A DNA stretch of 64,000 bases from Candidatus Binatia bacterium (GCA_035541935.1 DATKMJ010000033.1:1-64000), one strand, 5' to 3'; shown: positions 8,154 through 16,950, numbered from the stretch's first letter. Numbers and translations: made by a program. The notes: a model not told the origin generated them from the sequence alone.

Positions 8154-9584
8154 ATGCTGCGTAGGCTTTACGCTCCCTTAATAGTTCTCGTCGCCGCGTT
8201 CGGCACCGCATGCTCCGGCAGCGGCGCGCCGAGCGTTCCGCGCATGCTCTCGCAGAACGTCTCGCCCGACCAGGGCAGCTCGAAATACATCAAGCACATC
8301 ATTCTCATCGTCCAGGAGAATCGCACCTTCGACGACTTCTTCTCCTCGTTTCCCGGCGCGAACGGCACGGCGTACGGCTGCATGAAGCCGCCGTCGTCGT
8401 CGCTGCACCCGATGCATCGGCACCGCGGCTCGAGCGGATGCCCGAGCGGCGACCAAGAGGTTCCGCTCCAAGAGGTCAACCTGACGGAGCCGTGCGATTT
8501 CAGCCACGGATACCACGGATTCCTCAAGAATCTCGACGGCGGCCTGATGGACGGCTTCGGCCTTGGCGGCGGCGCCTGTCACGGCGATAGCACGGCGGCC
8601 TATCAGTACGTGAATCCGGCGCAGATCCAGCCGTATTGGGCGATTGCGAATCAATGGGTTCTCGGCGACAACATGTTCCAGACGCAAGGCAGCGGCAGCT
8701 TTACCGCGCATCAGGACCTCATCGCCGGCGGTACGATGCTCAATCCAGAGATGACGATCAGCCTCGTGGACAATCCGACGCACACTCCGTGGGGCTGCGA
8801 CGCGCCGCCTGGAACGAAGACCGACGAGCTCAAGGCAAGTAAGAAGCACCTTCAGTATCGGCATTTCAAAGGGCCGTTCCCCTGCCTGACGTACAGCACG
8901 ATGCGCGATCTGCTCGACGCGCAATCGGTTTCGTGGAAGTACTACACGCCGCCGGTGAAGGGCGGCGAAGGCGTGCTCTGGGATGGATTCGACGCGATCA
9001 ACGCGGTGCGTTACGGGCCGGAATGGGGCACGAACGTCACGTGGCCCGAGACGAACATCTTCAACGATATCAGCGATAACCAGCTTCCCTCGGTTTCGTG
9101 GGTGATACCCGACGCGCCGAACTCGGATCACCCGGCGAAAGGCACCGACACCGGACCGTCGTGGGTCGCGAGCCTCGTTAACGCAATCGGTGAGAGCCCG
9201 TACTGGAGCTCGAGCGCCATCGTCGTCGTCTGGGACGATTGGGGCGGCTTCTACGATCACGTGCCGCCGCCGTTTCAGGATCAGTGGGGCGGTTTGGGAT
9301 TTCGCGTGCCGATGCTCGTGATCTCTCCTTACGCGGTGATGGGAACGAACAGCCAAGGCGGCTATATCTCGCACACCCAGTACGAGTTCGGAAGCATCCT
9401 CCGATTCATGGAGGATACCTTTGCTCTCGGCTCGCTCGGCAAGACCGACGCCCGCGCGACGAGCATCGTCGACTGCTTCGACTTCACGCAGTCGCCGCGG
9501 TCGTTCGTCGAGATTCCGTCGAGCCACTCGCGCGAGTACTTCCTCCGGCAGAAGCCCTCATACTTGCCCGTCGACGACGAATAA
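8154..9584 (+). CDS. PF04185 phosphoesterase (phospholipase C/acid phosphatase-like) lipoprotein
   Basis: A 476-residue exported protein. The N-terminus has a lipoprotein signal with lipobox-like FGTACSG, so it is probably anchored on the outer face of the membrane. The family signature begins with IKHIILIVQENRTFDDFFSS (ENRTFD metal/active-site motif) and continues with FTAHQDL, SDHPAKGT and [14 protein letters not shown] near the C-terminus. PF04185 contains phospholipases C and AcpA-type acid phosphatases, which hydrolyse phosphoesters outside the cytoplasm; the substrate is not predictable. It is one of three paralogues in this window (with 18231-19643 and 19782-21131). It precedes a PhzF-family gene by 19 bases. 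Confidence 0.85.
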   Translation: MLRRLYAPLIVLVAAFGTACSGSGAPSVPRMLSQNVSPDQGSSKYIKHIILIVQENRTFDDFFSSFPGANGTAYGCMKPPSSSLHPMHRHRGSSGCPSGDQEVPLQEVNLTEPCDFSHGYHGFLKNLDGGLMDGFGLGGGACHGDSTAAYQYVNPAQIQPYWAIANQWVLGDNMFQTQGSGSFTAHQDLIAGGTMLNPEMTISLVDNPTHTPWGCDAPPGTKTDELKASKKHLQYRHFKGPFPCLTYSTMRDLLDAQSVSWKYYTPPVKGGEGVLWDGFDAINAVRYGPEWGTNVTWPETNIFNDISDNQLPSVSWVIPDAPNSDHPAKGTDTGPSWVASLVNAIGESPYWSSSAIVVVWDDWGGFYDHVPPPFQDQWGGLGFRVPMLVISPYAVMGTNSQGGYISHTQYEFGSILRFMEDTFALGSLGKTDARATSIVDCFDFTQSPRSFVEIPSSHSREYFLRQKPSYLPVDDE

Positions 9585-9603
9585 CGCGAGCGCGCCGGGC
9601 GCC

Positions 9604-10392
9604 GTGAGAATTCCGTTTTACCATCTCGATGCGTTCGCACGCCGGCCGTTCGCCGGAAATCCGGCCGCGGTCTGCCCGCTCGACGAGTGGCTCGACGAAA
9701 AGCTGCTGCAGGCGATTGCGGCGGAGCTCAACCTTCCCGCAACGGCGTTCTTTGCGCCCGAGGGTGACGGCTTTTCGCTGCGTTGGTTCACGCCGCACGG
9801 CGAGCTGCAGCTCTGCGGGCACGCGACCCTCGCAAGCGGATTTGTGATCCTCAATCGTCTCGAGCCGGGGCGCGCGCACGTCGAGTTCGCGTCGCGCGGC
9901 GGGCCGTTGCGCGTCGAGCGCGACGGCGACCGTATCGCTCTCGACTTCCCCGTGTTGCCGCTGCGCGGCGAGCATCCGCCTTCGATGCTCGCGCAAGCGC
10001 TCGGCGTCGTTCCGAACGAAGTGTGGGAGGCCGACCGCGGAATGGCCGTCCTCGCGGACGCCGAGCAGGTGCGCGATCTGCGCCCCGACATTGCGGCAAT
10101 CGAGGCGCTGCCGTTCGCGAGCTTGATCGTAACGGCGCCCGGGTTCGATGGCGATTGCGACTTCGTTTCGCGCTACTTTCTGCCGAAGTACGGCATCGCC
10201 GAAGACTTCGTCACCGGTTCGGCGCACTGCGTGCTGACGCCGTACTGGGCCGGCGTGCTCGGCAAGCCGAAGCTCTTCGCGCGGCAGCTCTCCTCGCGCG
10301 GCGGAGAGCTCTGGGTCGAGGACCGCGGCGAACGCGTCGGCATCGCCGGCGAGTGCGTGCTCGTCGGCGAGGGGTTCGTGACGCTGCCGTGA
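9604..10392 (+). CDS. PhzF-family isomerase/epimerase homologue lacking the catalytic Glu
   Basis: The 262-residue product has the two-domain PhzF/diaminopimelate-epimerase-like layout: IPFYHLDAFARRPFAGNPAAV at the N-terminus, GELQLCGHATLASG near residues 61-74 and DFVTGSAHCVLTPYW near residue 200. In PhzF the catalytic base is Glu45 in an SET motif; the aligned site here reads LNLPATAFF, placing Ala46 where the glutamate is expected. The GSAH and GHATL segments are intact, so the fold should be normal but the chemistry altered or lost. Start is GTG at 9604, where similarity begins. It follows the phosphoesterase gene closely; no phenazine genes are nearby. Confidence 0.85.
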   Translation: MRIPFYHLDAFARRPFAGNPAAVCPLDEWLDEKLLQAIAAELNLPATAFFAPEGDGFSLRWFTPHGELQLCGHATLASGFVILNRLEPGRAHVEFASRGGPLRVERDGDRIALDFPVLPLRGEHPPSMLAQALGVVPNEVWEADRGMAVLADAEQVRDLRPDIAAIEALPFASLIVTAPGFDGDCDFVSRYFLPKYGIAEDFVTGSAHCVLTPYWAGVLGKPKLFARQLSSRGGELWVEDRGERVGIAGECVLVGEGFVTLP

Positions 10393-10431
10393 CTTCAGTC
10401 TTTCTTTACAAATCGTCCCTAGGATACTGAG

Positions 10432-10710
10432 ATGCGCACGACGTTCGGGCCGCCTACGCGCGGGCGTTTTCTACGCAGCGCGATCTTACTGCCGGCGCTG
10501 GCATCTCTCGCGGGCGCCGCAGCGCTCGCCGACTCCTCGAAGGCGTCGCCGGCATCCATGCGATATCAAACCTCGCCGAACGGAAGCATGCAGTGCTCGG
10601 GCTGCAAGTTCTTCATCCCCGGCCAGGATGCAAAGAGCAGCGGAAGCTGTCAGATCGTCGACGGGTCGATCTCGCCGAGCGGTTACTGCATCGCCTACGT
10701 GGCTAAGTAA
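10432..10710 (+). CDS. high-potential iron-sulfur protein (HiPIP)
   Basis: A 92-residue precursor with an N-terminal export signal (TRGRFLRSAILLPALASLAG; it resembles a Tat signal with the imperfect motif RGRFL). The mature part carries four cysteines at residues 55, 58, 73 and 86 in the spacing CX2CX14CX12C, with aromatic packing CKFFIPG and GYCIAYV near the cluster. This is the [4Fe-4S] ligation pattern of HiPIPs, small periplasmic electron carriers that feed reaction centres or terminal oxidases. The C-terminal GYC replaces the usual GWC. No photosynthesis or oxidase genes are adjacent, so its redox partner is unknown. Confidence 0.85.
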   Translation: MRTTFGPPTRGRFLRSAILLPALASLAGAAALADSSKASPASMRYQTSPNGSMQCSGCKFFIPGQDAKSSGSCQIVDGSISPSGYCIAYVAK

Positions 10711-10849
10711 GCCGCTTCTCGCGCAGCGCGGCCGCAACCCCGACCACCGGACCCAAGTCCATGTTCGCGCGATCGTCGTCCGACGCACCGCACCGTTGAT
10801 CGTCACGCGCACCGGCACGCGAACGCAGGTCGCGTGCGTCACGAAGCTC

Positions 10850-12016
10850 CTATGCGCGCAGGGCTGCGAACGCCCCTTCGAGATCGGCGATCAGATCGGC
10901 GGTCGCTTCGAGACCGACGCTCAATCGCACGAGGCGGTGATCGTAGGCCGGACGGCTCGGCGATGGCGCGATCGCGTACGCGACCGCAAGGCTCGTCGTT
11001 CCCGCCCAGCTGTACCCGATCTCGAAGAGTTGCAGCGCGTCCACGAAGGCGTTGACGCGATCGCGCGTCGGTCCGGGAGCGAGCACGATCGAGAAAAGCC
11101 CCGAGGAGCCCGCGAAGTCGCGCTTCCAAAACTCATGGCCGGGGCACGACGGCAGTGCCGGATGGAGAACGCGTTCGACCTCGGGACGCGTCGAGAGCCA
11201 GCGGGCGATCTCGAGCGCCGACGTCTCGACGGCGCCGAGCCGGACGGCGAGCGTTTGGAGACCTCGCAACGCGAGGCTGCAGTCATCGGGCGAGACCGCA
11301 GCGCCGAGGACCGCGCGCGCCGCGCCGAGGCGCCTGAAGATCTCGGAGTCGCGGACGGTGACGGAGCCTAACAATAGGTCGCTGTGGCCGCCGACGTACT
11401 TCGTGAGCGCTTGCATCGTCACGTCAACGCCGTGGGCAAACGCGTCGAAGAGCACGCCTGCCGACCACGTGTTGTCGAGCACGACGATCGCGCCGCGCTC
11501 GTGCGCGGCGGCAGCGATCGCCGGCACGTCCTGCACCTCCATCGTTACCGAGCCCGGCGACTCGCACCAGACCAGACGCGTGGTCTCGCGAATCAATCCG
11601 GCGATCTCCGCGCCGATCAGCGGATCGTAGAACGTCGCGCTCACGCCGAAGCGCGCGAGCATCCCGGTCGTGAGCCGGCGATTCGGCCGATAGACGCTGT
11701 TCGGAACGAGAATGTGATCCCCGCTGCCGAGCAGCGCGAGATCTATCAACGAGATCGCGGCCTGGCCGCCGGGCGTAACGATCGTGTGCTTCCCGCCTTC
11801 GATCTCGCAGATCCGCGCCGCGAGCTCGAGCGTCGTCGGCGTACCGTAGAGCCCGTACGTGTAGCCGGCGCGTTCCTGATCCCACTCGTCGTTGACGGCC
11901 GCGGCATCCTCGAAGATCGTCGTCGAGCCGCGATAGACCGGCGTCGCCAGCGAACGGTACCCGTGTGGGACCGTTGCATCGGGGTGCATCAACTTCGTTC
12001 GCCAATCTTTGCTCAC
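10850..12016 (-). CDS. metC: cystathionine beta-lyase-like PLP enzyme
   Basis: A 388-residue Cys/Met-metabolism PLP enzyme. Visible family features are the substrate-binding start SLATPVYRGSTTIFEDAAAV, the YTYGLYGTPTTLELAARICE segment, the PLP-contacting VVLDNTWSAGVLFD and the Schiff-base lysine in ALTKYVGGHSD, followed by LRGLQTLAVRL. It most likely cleaves cystathionine to homocysteine, pyruvate and ammonia; cystathionine gamma-synthase or methionine gamma-lyase activity cannot be excluded. I chose the GTG at 12016, preceded by an AAGGAC ribosome-binding sequence. A TTG 18 bases upstream also opens the frame but lies at the edge of a repeated extragenic element. The repeat array sits between this gene and the divergent phosphatase gene. 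Confidence 0.85.
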   Translation of the reverse strand: MSKDWRTKLMHPDATVPHGYRSLATPVYRGSTTIFEDAAAVNDEWDQERAGYTYGLYGTPTTLELAARICEIEGGKHTIVTPGGQAAISLIDLALLGSGDHILVPNSVYRPNRRLTTGMLARFGVSATFYDPLIGAEIAGLIRETTRLVWCESPGSVTMEVQDVPAIAAAAHERGAIVVLDNTWSAGVLFDAFAHGVDVTMQALTKYVGGHSDLLLGSVTVRDSEIFRRLGAARAVLGAAVSPDDCSLALRGLQTLAVRLGAVETSALEIARWLSTRPEVERVLHPALPSCPGHEFWKRDFAGSSGLFSIVLAPGPTRDRVNAFVDALQLFEIGYSWAGTTSLAVAYAIAPSPSRPAYDHRLVRLSVGLEATADLIADLEGAFAALRA

Positions 12017-12022
12017 GCGTCC

Positions 12023-12105
12023 GTCCTTCGACAAGGGCCGCCCTTCGACTCCGCTCAGGGTGACACATATCGGCTCAGGGTGACACAGATTGGCTCAGGG
12101 TGACA
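12023..12105. repeat. short interspersed repeat, CTCAGGGTGACA family
   Basis: This stretch contains the repeat core CCTTCGACTCCGCTCAGGGT once in full at about 12047-12066, with trailing GACA, then two shorter copies of GGCTCAGGGTGACACA at about 12-20 base intervals. The same element occurs at 18205-18226 and in two arrays at 31930-32157 and 32510-32694. It lies between the divergent metC-like and sixA-like genes. Confidence 0.8.
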
Positions 12106-12134
12106 CGGGAAAGGCGGGGAGGTATGCTGAGGGG

Positions 12135-12626
12135 GTGCGCTGTTACTTTCTGCGGCACGGGATCGCCGCCGAGCCGGACGCCTGGACCGGAAGCGACTAC
12201 GACCGGCCGCTGACGCGCGAAGGACGCGAGCGCATGGCGCGCGAGGCGAGAGCGATCGGCGAACTCGGTTTCGACTTCGAATTGATAGTCACGAGCCCGC
12301 TCGTGCGCGCGCGAGAGACCGCGGAGATTCTCGCCGACCGGCTTGCGATGCGCGACCGGGTCGTCCAAGATCCTCGTCTGGGCGGCGGCTTTAACCAGGA
12401 GCGGCTCGCCGCGATGCTTGGAGAGCGTCCCACGGTGCAGTCGATCGTGCTCGTCGGGCACGAGCCGACGATGAGCGCGACGATCGGGCGCGTCATCGGC
12501 AACGCGAGCATCGAACTGAAGAAGGCGGCCCTCGCCGGCATCGAGCTCTTCGATCCGAGCGCCCCGCACGGAACGCTCATCTGCCTGATCCCGCCGAGAG
12601 TGCTGGCGGCGCTCGGAAAGCGCTAA
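12135..12626 (+). CDS. sixA: SixA-type phosphohistidine phosphatase (histidine phosphatase family)
   Basis: A 163-residue histidine phosphatase. The N-terminal RHG motif (CYFLRHGIAAEP) carries the phospho-accepting His, TSPLVRARETAEIL supplies a second phosphate contact and VLVGHEPTMSATIGRVIG contains the second catalytic His. Length and pattern fit SixA, which removes phosphate from histidine phosphotransfer domains; small-molecule phosphatase activity is also possible. The start is GTG at 12135, where conserved sequence begins; the frame extends upstream into the repeat array only through a TTG. The 3' end overlaps the convergent DUF4239 gene by 4 bases. Confidence 0.82.
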   Translation: MRCYFLRHGIAAEPDAWTGSDYDRPLTREGRERMAREARAIGELGFDFELIVTSPLVRARETAEILADRLAMRDRVVQDPRLGGGFNQERLAAMLGERPTVQSIVLVGHEPTMSATIGRVIGNASIELKKAALAGIELFDPSAPHGTLICLIPPRVLAALGKR

Positions 12627-13405
12627 GGCGCCTTCTTCATCGCCTCGAGTTGGATTCTGATCGGGTTGAGGTTGACCGTCACGAACCCGGTCTGCGGGCG
12701 ATCGTAGTCGATCATCATGCTGATGACGACGACGCACGCAACGACGTAGATCGCGCTCAGCATCCCAGGCCGAGATCCGTCGAAGGCAAACCGCAGTCCG
12801 AGCGAGAGCGACCCCAGCGCGACGAGGACGAGCGTCAGCACGACGACCGCCGTCGGGACGTGAATCGTCAACGCTTGGAGCTGTTCGGCGGAGACGTCGA
12901 TCGTGTCGTTGAGCGTTTGCATCAAGAGCGATAACCCGAGATCGGTCGGATGCGCCCGTAGCGCCGACGAAGCGATCTCCCACATTTGGGCCTGATCGTC
13001 GTCGCTCTCCCGGATCGTTCGCGCGTAGAGCGCGGGGGCGCTGGGCGTGCTATAGGCCGTCAACCGCTCTTGGGTGTACTCGGTCAGGATCCGTCGAAAG
13101 GTCGCGGTCCGCGCGCCGAGTTGATCGGCGCGCAGCCACGTCGTTCCAATTGCATTTGCCTCCTTGACGACGAGGTCTCTGCGAATATCGAACCGCGCCG
13201 ACGCCTGGGCGAAGGAGAGGCCCAGCACGAACGACGCGAGCGTGAGCAACCCGGCTTGCACCGCGTTGAACGCATCGACGTGCTTTGCCGCGCCCGCGAC
13301 CCACGAACGCCCCCAGCGATACGGCACTTCGATCGCGAGCGCGAGCACGACGAGCATCACGATCGGAAGCAGCCATGGATTGGCTTGGAAGATAAGGTAG
13401 GTCAC
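12623..13405 (-). CDS. bestrophin-like (DUF4239) membrane protein
   Basis: A 260-residue protein with two N-terminal hydrophobic segments (residues about 10-27 and 48-65) and two C-terminal ones (about 180-225). The central stretch VVKEANAIGTTWLRADQL is the signature of DUF4239, described as bestrophin-like; many members are hypothetical. An anion-channel role is suggested by the name of the family but is not established. The start is GTG at 13405. It is convergent with the SixA-like gene and follows the exported protein gene at 13421 on the same strand with a 15-base gap. Confidence 0.75.
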   Translation of the reverse strand: MTYLIFQANPWLLPIVMLVVLALAIEVPYRWGRSWVAGAAKHVDAFNAVQAGLLTLASFVLGLSFAQASARFDIRRDLVVKEANAIGTTWLRADQLGARTATFRRILTEYTQERLTAYSTPSAPALYARTIRESDDDQAQMWEIASSALRAHPTDLGLSLLMQTLNDTIDVSAEQLQALTIHVPTAVVVLTLVLVALGSLSLGLRFAFDGSRPGMLSAIYVVACVVVISMMIDYDRPQTGFVTVNLNPIRIQLEAMKKAP

Positions 13406-13420
13406 GGGCGAGGCAACCGC

Positions 13421-13969
13421 TTAGGGCGAGACTGAGACCGGGATCATGATATGCGCGTACGGCGTCTGCGACCACATAACGTACGGCGTGGTGGCGTCGG
13501 CGTCGGCGTTCGCCGGATATCCCATGGACTTCGCCTCGGTTCCGACGATCATGACGTGCGGGCCTGTCTTCAGCCAGTGGTTGTCCGCCGTCGGCCCCTT
13601 CGCATACGGATCGGTGTTGCTGGCACCGTCGTCGCCGGCCAGCATGTAGACGAAGCCGACGCCCTCGGGTGGCGTGCCGTGCGTGAGGAGCGCCTGCATC
13701 CACGACATCGCGTACTTGTCCGCGCACATCGGCGTCGTGGGATCGATCATCATGCAGGTGAATCCGTTCGTGCCGCTCTGGATCGTACGCATCGAGCCGT
13801 CGTTCTGCATCTGGACGATCGTCGCGCTCTTCACGACGGCGGCCGGAGCGGCGGTCGATACCTTTGCGATATACGCGGCATCGGCGCCGCTCGTCTGCGC
13901 CGTAGCGACGGCGGGATAGGCGGCGAGGACCAGAGCGATTGTTCCCAGCGTGAGTTTATTAGAGAGCAT
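13421..13969 (-). CDS. conserved exported protein of unknown function
   Basis: A 182-residue protein with a clear Sec signal peptide (residues 1-24, ending AVATA). The mature part has two nearby cysteines (GFTCMMIDPTTPMCADKYAM) and then VYMLAGDDGASNTDPYA and WLKTGPHVMIVGTE. Similar conserved hypothetical proteins occur in Proteobacteria, recalled from memory, but I know of no function. The ATG at 13969 is preceded by a strong GGAGGT site at 13973-13978, which decides this start over a further-upstream in-frame ATG at 13999. It is probably periplasmic. Confidence 0.75.
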   Translation of the reverse strand: MLSNKLTLGTIALVLAAYPAVATAQTSGADAAYIAKVSTAAPAAVVKSATIVQMQNDGSMRTIQSGTNGFTCMMIDPTTPMCADKYAMSWMQALLTHGTPPEGVGFVYMLAGDDGASNTDPYAKGPTADNHWLKTGPHVMIVGTEAKSMGYPANADADATTPYVMWSQTPYAHIMIPVSVSP

Positions 13970-13983
13970 TGTTACCTCCGAAA

Positions 13984-14880
13984 TTAGGGATAGGTGCAAA
14001 AGAAGCCGTGGGAGGTGCCGGCAGCGTCGATATAGTGGCCGACGATTTCGTCGTCGGCATCGATGCCGCCGATGACGGTTGTGCCTGAGGCGTCCGGCTC
14101 GTCAAAGGATTGCCACAGCGGATTCTTCGCTGGGTCGCTCAACAGAAATCCGTGCGTCGCACCCGCTGCGTCGACGTAGGAACCGACGATCTCCTCGCGG
14201 TCGCTGATGCCCCATGCCTCCGTCTCAGTAGAGCCGGGGTACGCGAACTCCAGGTACGTCCCTCCTTTTCTAAGGAAGGTCTTCGTTAAGCCCTTCGAGG
14301 TCGTCAGTGACCCGACGACGTCACCTCGGTGGTTGATCCCCGACGCGACCGCGCCGACCGCGCCCGGCGGCCGGATGCGCTTGCCCTTTCCGAGTTCGAA
14401 CGGATGATCCACGTCGTGCCGGTCTCCGTAGAAACCGACGATCGCTCCCGTATCGCTGATATCGAGAAACTCCGTGATCTTCCATTTGCCCTTGTAGCTG
14501 GTCCATTGACCGTCTTCATCGAGAAATGCGAAAACCTCATCTCGATGGCCGATGTAGTAGCCGACGACCTCTCGGCGATCGTTGACAGCCGAGAGGCCGG
14601 TGAAACGGGCCCCCGGATAACTGAGATAGCGAAAATCGCGCTTTCGATACGGAGGCTCGATGACATAGCCGTGCAGCATGCTGTTGCCGGCGATCTCGCC
14701 GCCGTTGCTGATTCCGTTAAGCGTGTTCGATGAAGGGTCTTTCGGGTCGTCGATCGTGCGGCAGGCGGAACGCGCCGAAACGCGCGCCGCCTGCGCAGCC
14801 GGAGGAGAGAGCGCGACGCTGGGCCCGCACGCGGAGAGTGCGAGACCGAGGCCGAGCGTTAGTGGAAGGCGAGGTAGCAT
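13984..14880 (-). CDS. HAF-repeat exported lipoprotein
   Basis: A 298-residue protein with a lipoprotein signal (LGLALSACGPS). The mature protein is made of about six repeats of roughly 45 residues with the theme 'GIN..GEIVGSY.D..G..HGFL', for example SGINHRGDVVGSLTTSKG and GISDREEIVGSYVDAAGA. These are HAF repeats, found in secreted proteins of Acidobacteriota and Proteobacteria with unknown ligands and probably a propeller fold. It overlaps the upstream propeller lipoprotein gene by 22 bases on the same strand, so both are likely co-transcribed. Confidence 0.8.
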   Translation of the reverse strand: MLPRLPLTLGLGLALSACGPSVALSPPAAQAARVSARSACRTIDDPKDPSSNTLNGISNGGEIAGNSMLHGYVIEPPYRKRDFRYLSYPGARFTGLSAVNDRREVVGYYIGHRDEVFAFLDEDGQWTSYKGKWKITEFLDISDTGAIVGFYGDRHDVDHPFELGKGKRIRPPGAVGAVASGINHRGDVVGSLTTSKGLTKTFLRKGGTYLEFAYPGSTETEAWGISDREEIVGSYVDAAGATHGFLLSDPAKNPLWQSFDEPDASGTTVIGGIDADDEIVGHYIDAAGTSHGFFCTYP

Positions 14881-15827
14881 GCTCCGGAGAGCGTCGTCTT
14901 CGAGCCGGAGATCACGTTCAGCGGCGTCGCATTGCCGTTGGCGTTGCTCGCGTATTCGTCGATCGAGTTGCCGCTGAAATCGGCGGCCCAGATGTGATCC
15001 TGCTTGTCGGCGGCGACGCCGGTGGGATATTCGAGGCCGGTGATCACCTGCACCGGCGCAACGTTGCCGTTCGCACCGGATGCAAAGACGAGGATCCCCG
15101 CGCTTTCGTCGGCGACCAAGAGGCGCCCCGTGTGATCGAACGCGAGCGCAAACGGCCTGCTCAGACCCGTGTTGCCGCCCGAGATCGTCACGACCGGCGA
15201 CGCGTTGCCTTTCGCGCCTTTGGCGAAGGCGACGATCGACTCTCCTCCGGCGTTGGCGACGAAGAGCTCCCCGCTGGAGTTCATCGCCATCCCGACCGGT
15301 GTCGCGAGTCCGGTGTGACTGCCTTGGATCGTGACCTTCGGCTTGACGTTCCCGCTCGCGCCCTTCTTATACTCGGTTACCAGGTTGTCGGAGAAATCGC
15401 TCGCCCACAAGTTGTCGGAGGGGTCGACGAATAGGCCTTCGGTCGGGCCGAGATGCGACTTCGAACCGCCGACCGTATGTGCTGGGGCGGCGTTTCCGTT
15501 CGCGCTCGCCGCGAATACCGCGACCTCGGTCGCGCCGTCGTTCGCGACGTAGATATTGCCCTTCGAGTCGAGCGCCATCGAATCGGGATCCGAGAGCGAC
15601 GTCTTCGAACCGGAGATGTTGACGACCGGCGCGGTGTTACCCGACGCCGTCGTTTTGAACGCAACGACGTTAGCGCTTCCGCGGTTCGCGGTGTAGATGC
15701 GCACCGCTTGATCGGGATGCGCCAGTGGCGACTGCTGTGGCAGGCCGACGGCGGCGGGGTTCATCGCGCCCCCGCAGGCCGTTAATGCAAAGCAAACGCC
15801 CAGACTCATTAACGATGTCGTTTTCAT
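14859..15827 (-). CDS. NHL/SMP-30-like beta-propeller lipoprotein
   Basis: A 322-residue exported lipoprotein (lipobox FALTACGG) whose mature part is a beta-propeller of about six to seven blades. Blade motifs are GNIYVANDGATEVAVFAASA, GELFVANAGGESIVAFAKG and DHIWAADFSGNSIDEYAS, with a Gly-Asn-x-x-Pro linker (NGNAAPAHTV, KGNASPVVTI, NGNVAPVQVI). Such NHL-type proteins are usually cell-surface binding modules or lactonase relatives; no enzymatic residue set could be assigned. It is followed by the HAF-repeat gene with a 22-base overlap, and a divergent Vgb-like propeller gene starts at 15881. Confidence 0.8.
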   Translation of the reverse strand: MKTTSLMSLGVCFALTACGGAMNPAAVGLPQQSPLAHPDQAVRIYTANRGSANVVAFKTTASGNTAPVVNISGSKTSLSDPDSMALDSKGNIYVANDGATEVAVFAASANGNAAPAHTVGGSKSHLGPTEGLFVDPSDNLWASDFSDNLVTEYKKGASGNVKPKVTIQGSHTGLATPVGMAMNSSGELFVANAGGESIVAFAKGAKGNASPVVTISGGNTGLSRPFALAFDHTGRLLVADESAGILVFASGANGNVAPVQVITGLEYPTGVAADKQDHIWAADFSGNSIDEYASNANGNATPLNVISGSKTTLSGACYLAFH

Positions 15828-15880
15828 GCATGCCCTATTGGCAGACGGTGCGCGGTTCGCCTGCGGCGAAACTCCGGCCC

Positions 15881-16900
15881 ATGCGCATTCGATGGGCTCC
15901 GGCCGCCTCGCTCGCGTTGCTTTGGGGATGCTCCTCTGCGGCAGGCACCGCCGTGCCGCGCGCGCCGCTCGCCGTCGACGCGCCCGCCGCCGCGCCGGAC
16001 CGGCGCGGAATCGTTCGACTCTTCGACGATACGTACGGCGATGCGGTGCCGGCGGGCATTACCGCCGGTCCCGACGGCGACGTGTGGTTCACCGACCCGG
16101 GAAACGACGTCATCGGGCGCATCACCGTACGCGGGAAATATAAACTGCAGGCGCGCGCCGGCGCCGAAGTCTCGGACGGGATCACGACCGGGCCGGACGG
16201 CGCGCTCTGGTTCACGACGCAGGAGAGCCAACCGCAGATCGGACGCATCACGACGAAGGGGGCTGTGACGCTATTCGCCGATAGCGGCGGAGAGTTTCCG
16301 CACGGTATTACGACCGGACCCGACGGCGCGCTGTGGTTTGCCGAGTCGAATGGTCGCGTCGGCCGCATGACGACCGATGGGCAGGTCGTTCACTACGACG
16401 TCGCGCCGAGCGACGCGACGCTCGAGGGGATTGTGACGGGGCCCGACGGCGCCCTATGGGTAACGCAGAACGTCGTCGGTGGGAGCCGCTTCTCCAATCG
16501 CGTGATCCGCGTGACGACGAAGGGACGCAAGAAATCGTTTACCGTCGGCTCGGGTCCGGATTTTATCTGTGTCGGACCCGATGGCGCGCTCTGGTTCACC
16601 GAGGAGGCCTCAGCGGCAATCGGCCGGCTGACGACGACGGGCGCCTTTACCGAGTTCAAACTCTCCGATCCAAACGCGCAGCCGTCCGGCATCGCCGTCG
16701 GTCCCGACGGCGCCTTCTGGTTCACCGATTTCAGCGGCGTAGCGGGCATCGGGCGCATGACGATCGCGGGCAAGAGCCGCTTCTACAAGGTTCCCGGGGC
16801 CGGCCCGGAACTCGATCAAATAACGGCGGGGCCCGACGGAGCGATGTGGTTTACGAGCGCACTCGGCCCGTCGGCGATCGGCCGGATAACGACCCGCTAG
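15881..16900 (+). CDS. virginiamycin B lyase-like propeller lipoprotein
   Basis: A 339-residue protein with a lipoprotein signal (ALLWGCSSA) and seven blades each carrying the motif GPDGALWFTE or a close variant (VGPDGAFWFTDFSG, TGPDGALWVTQNVV), followed by IGRITT. This repeat is the hallmark of Vgb-type seven-bladed propellers. True Vgb linearises streptogramin B antibiotics through a Mg2+-assisted elimination; whether the catalytic His/Glu set is present cannot be established from the repeats alone, and many such proteins in environmental genomes are simply annotated by similarity. I started it at the ATG at 15881 because the signal sequence begins there. Confidence 0.8.
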   Translation: MRIRWAPAASLALLWGCSSAAGTAVPRAPLAVDAPAAAPDRRGIVRLFDDTYGDAVPAGITAGPDGDVWFTDPGNDVIGRITVRGKYKLQARAGAEVSDGITTGPDGALWFTTQESQPQIGRITTKGAVTLFADSGGEFPHGITTGPDGALWFAESNGRVGRMTTDGQVVHYDVAPSDATLEGIVTGPDGALWVTQNVVGGSRFSNRVIRVTTKGRKKSFTVGSGPDFICVGPDGALWFTEEASAAIGRLTTTGAFTEFKLSDPNAQPSGIAVGPDGAFWFTDFSGVAGIGRMTIAGKSRFYKVPGAGPELDQITAGPDGAMWFTSALGPSAIGRITTR

Positions 16901-16950
16901 AGGAGCGCGCCCTACCGAAAGACGTCGCCGATGCTATTGGCCCGCTCGCG

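Noticed and set aside
10711-10849. Short minus-strand frame ending ALREKRLT near the HiPIP gene
   Set aside because: Only about 19 codons from the nearest ATG, with no support from context.
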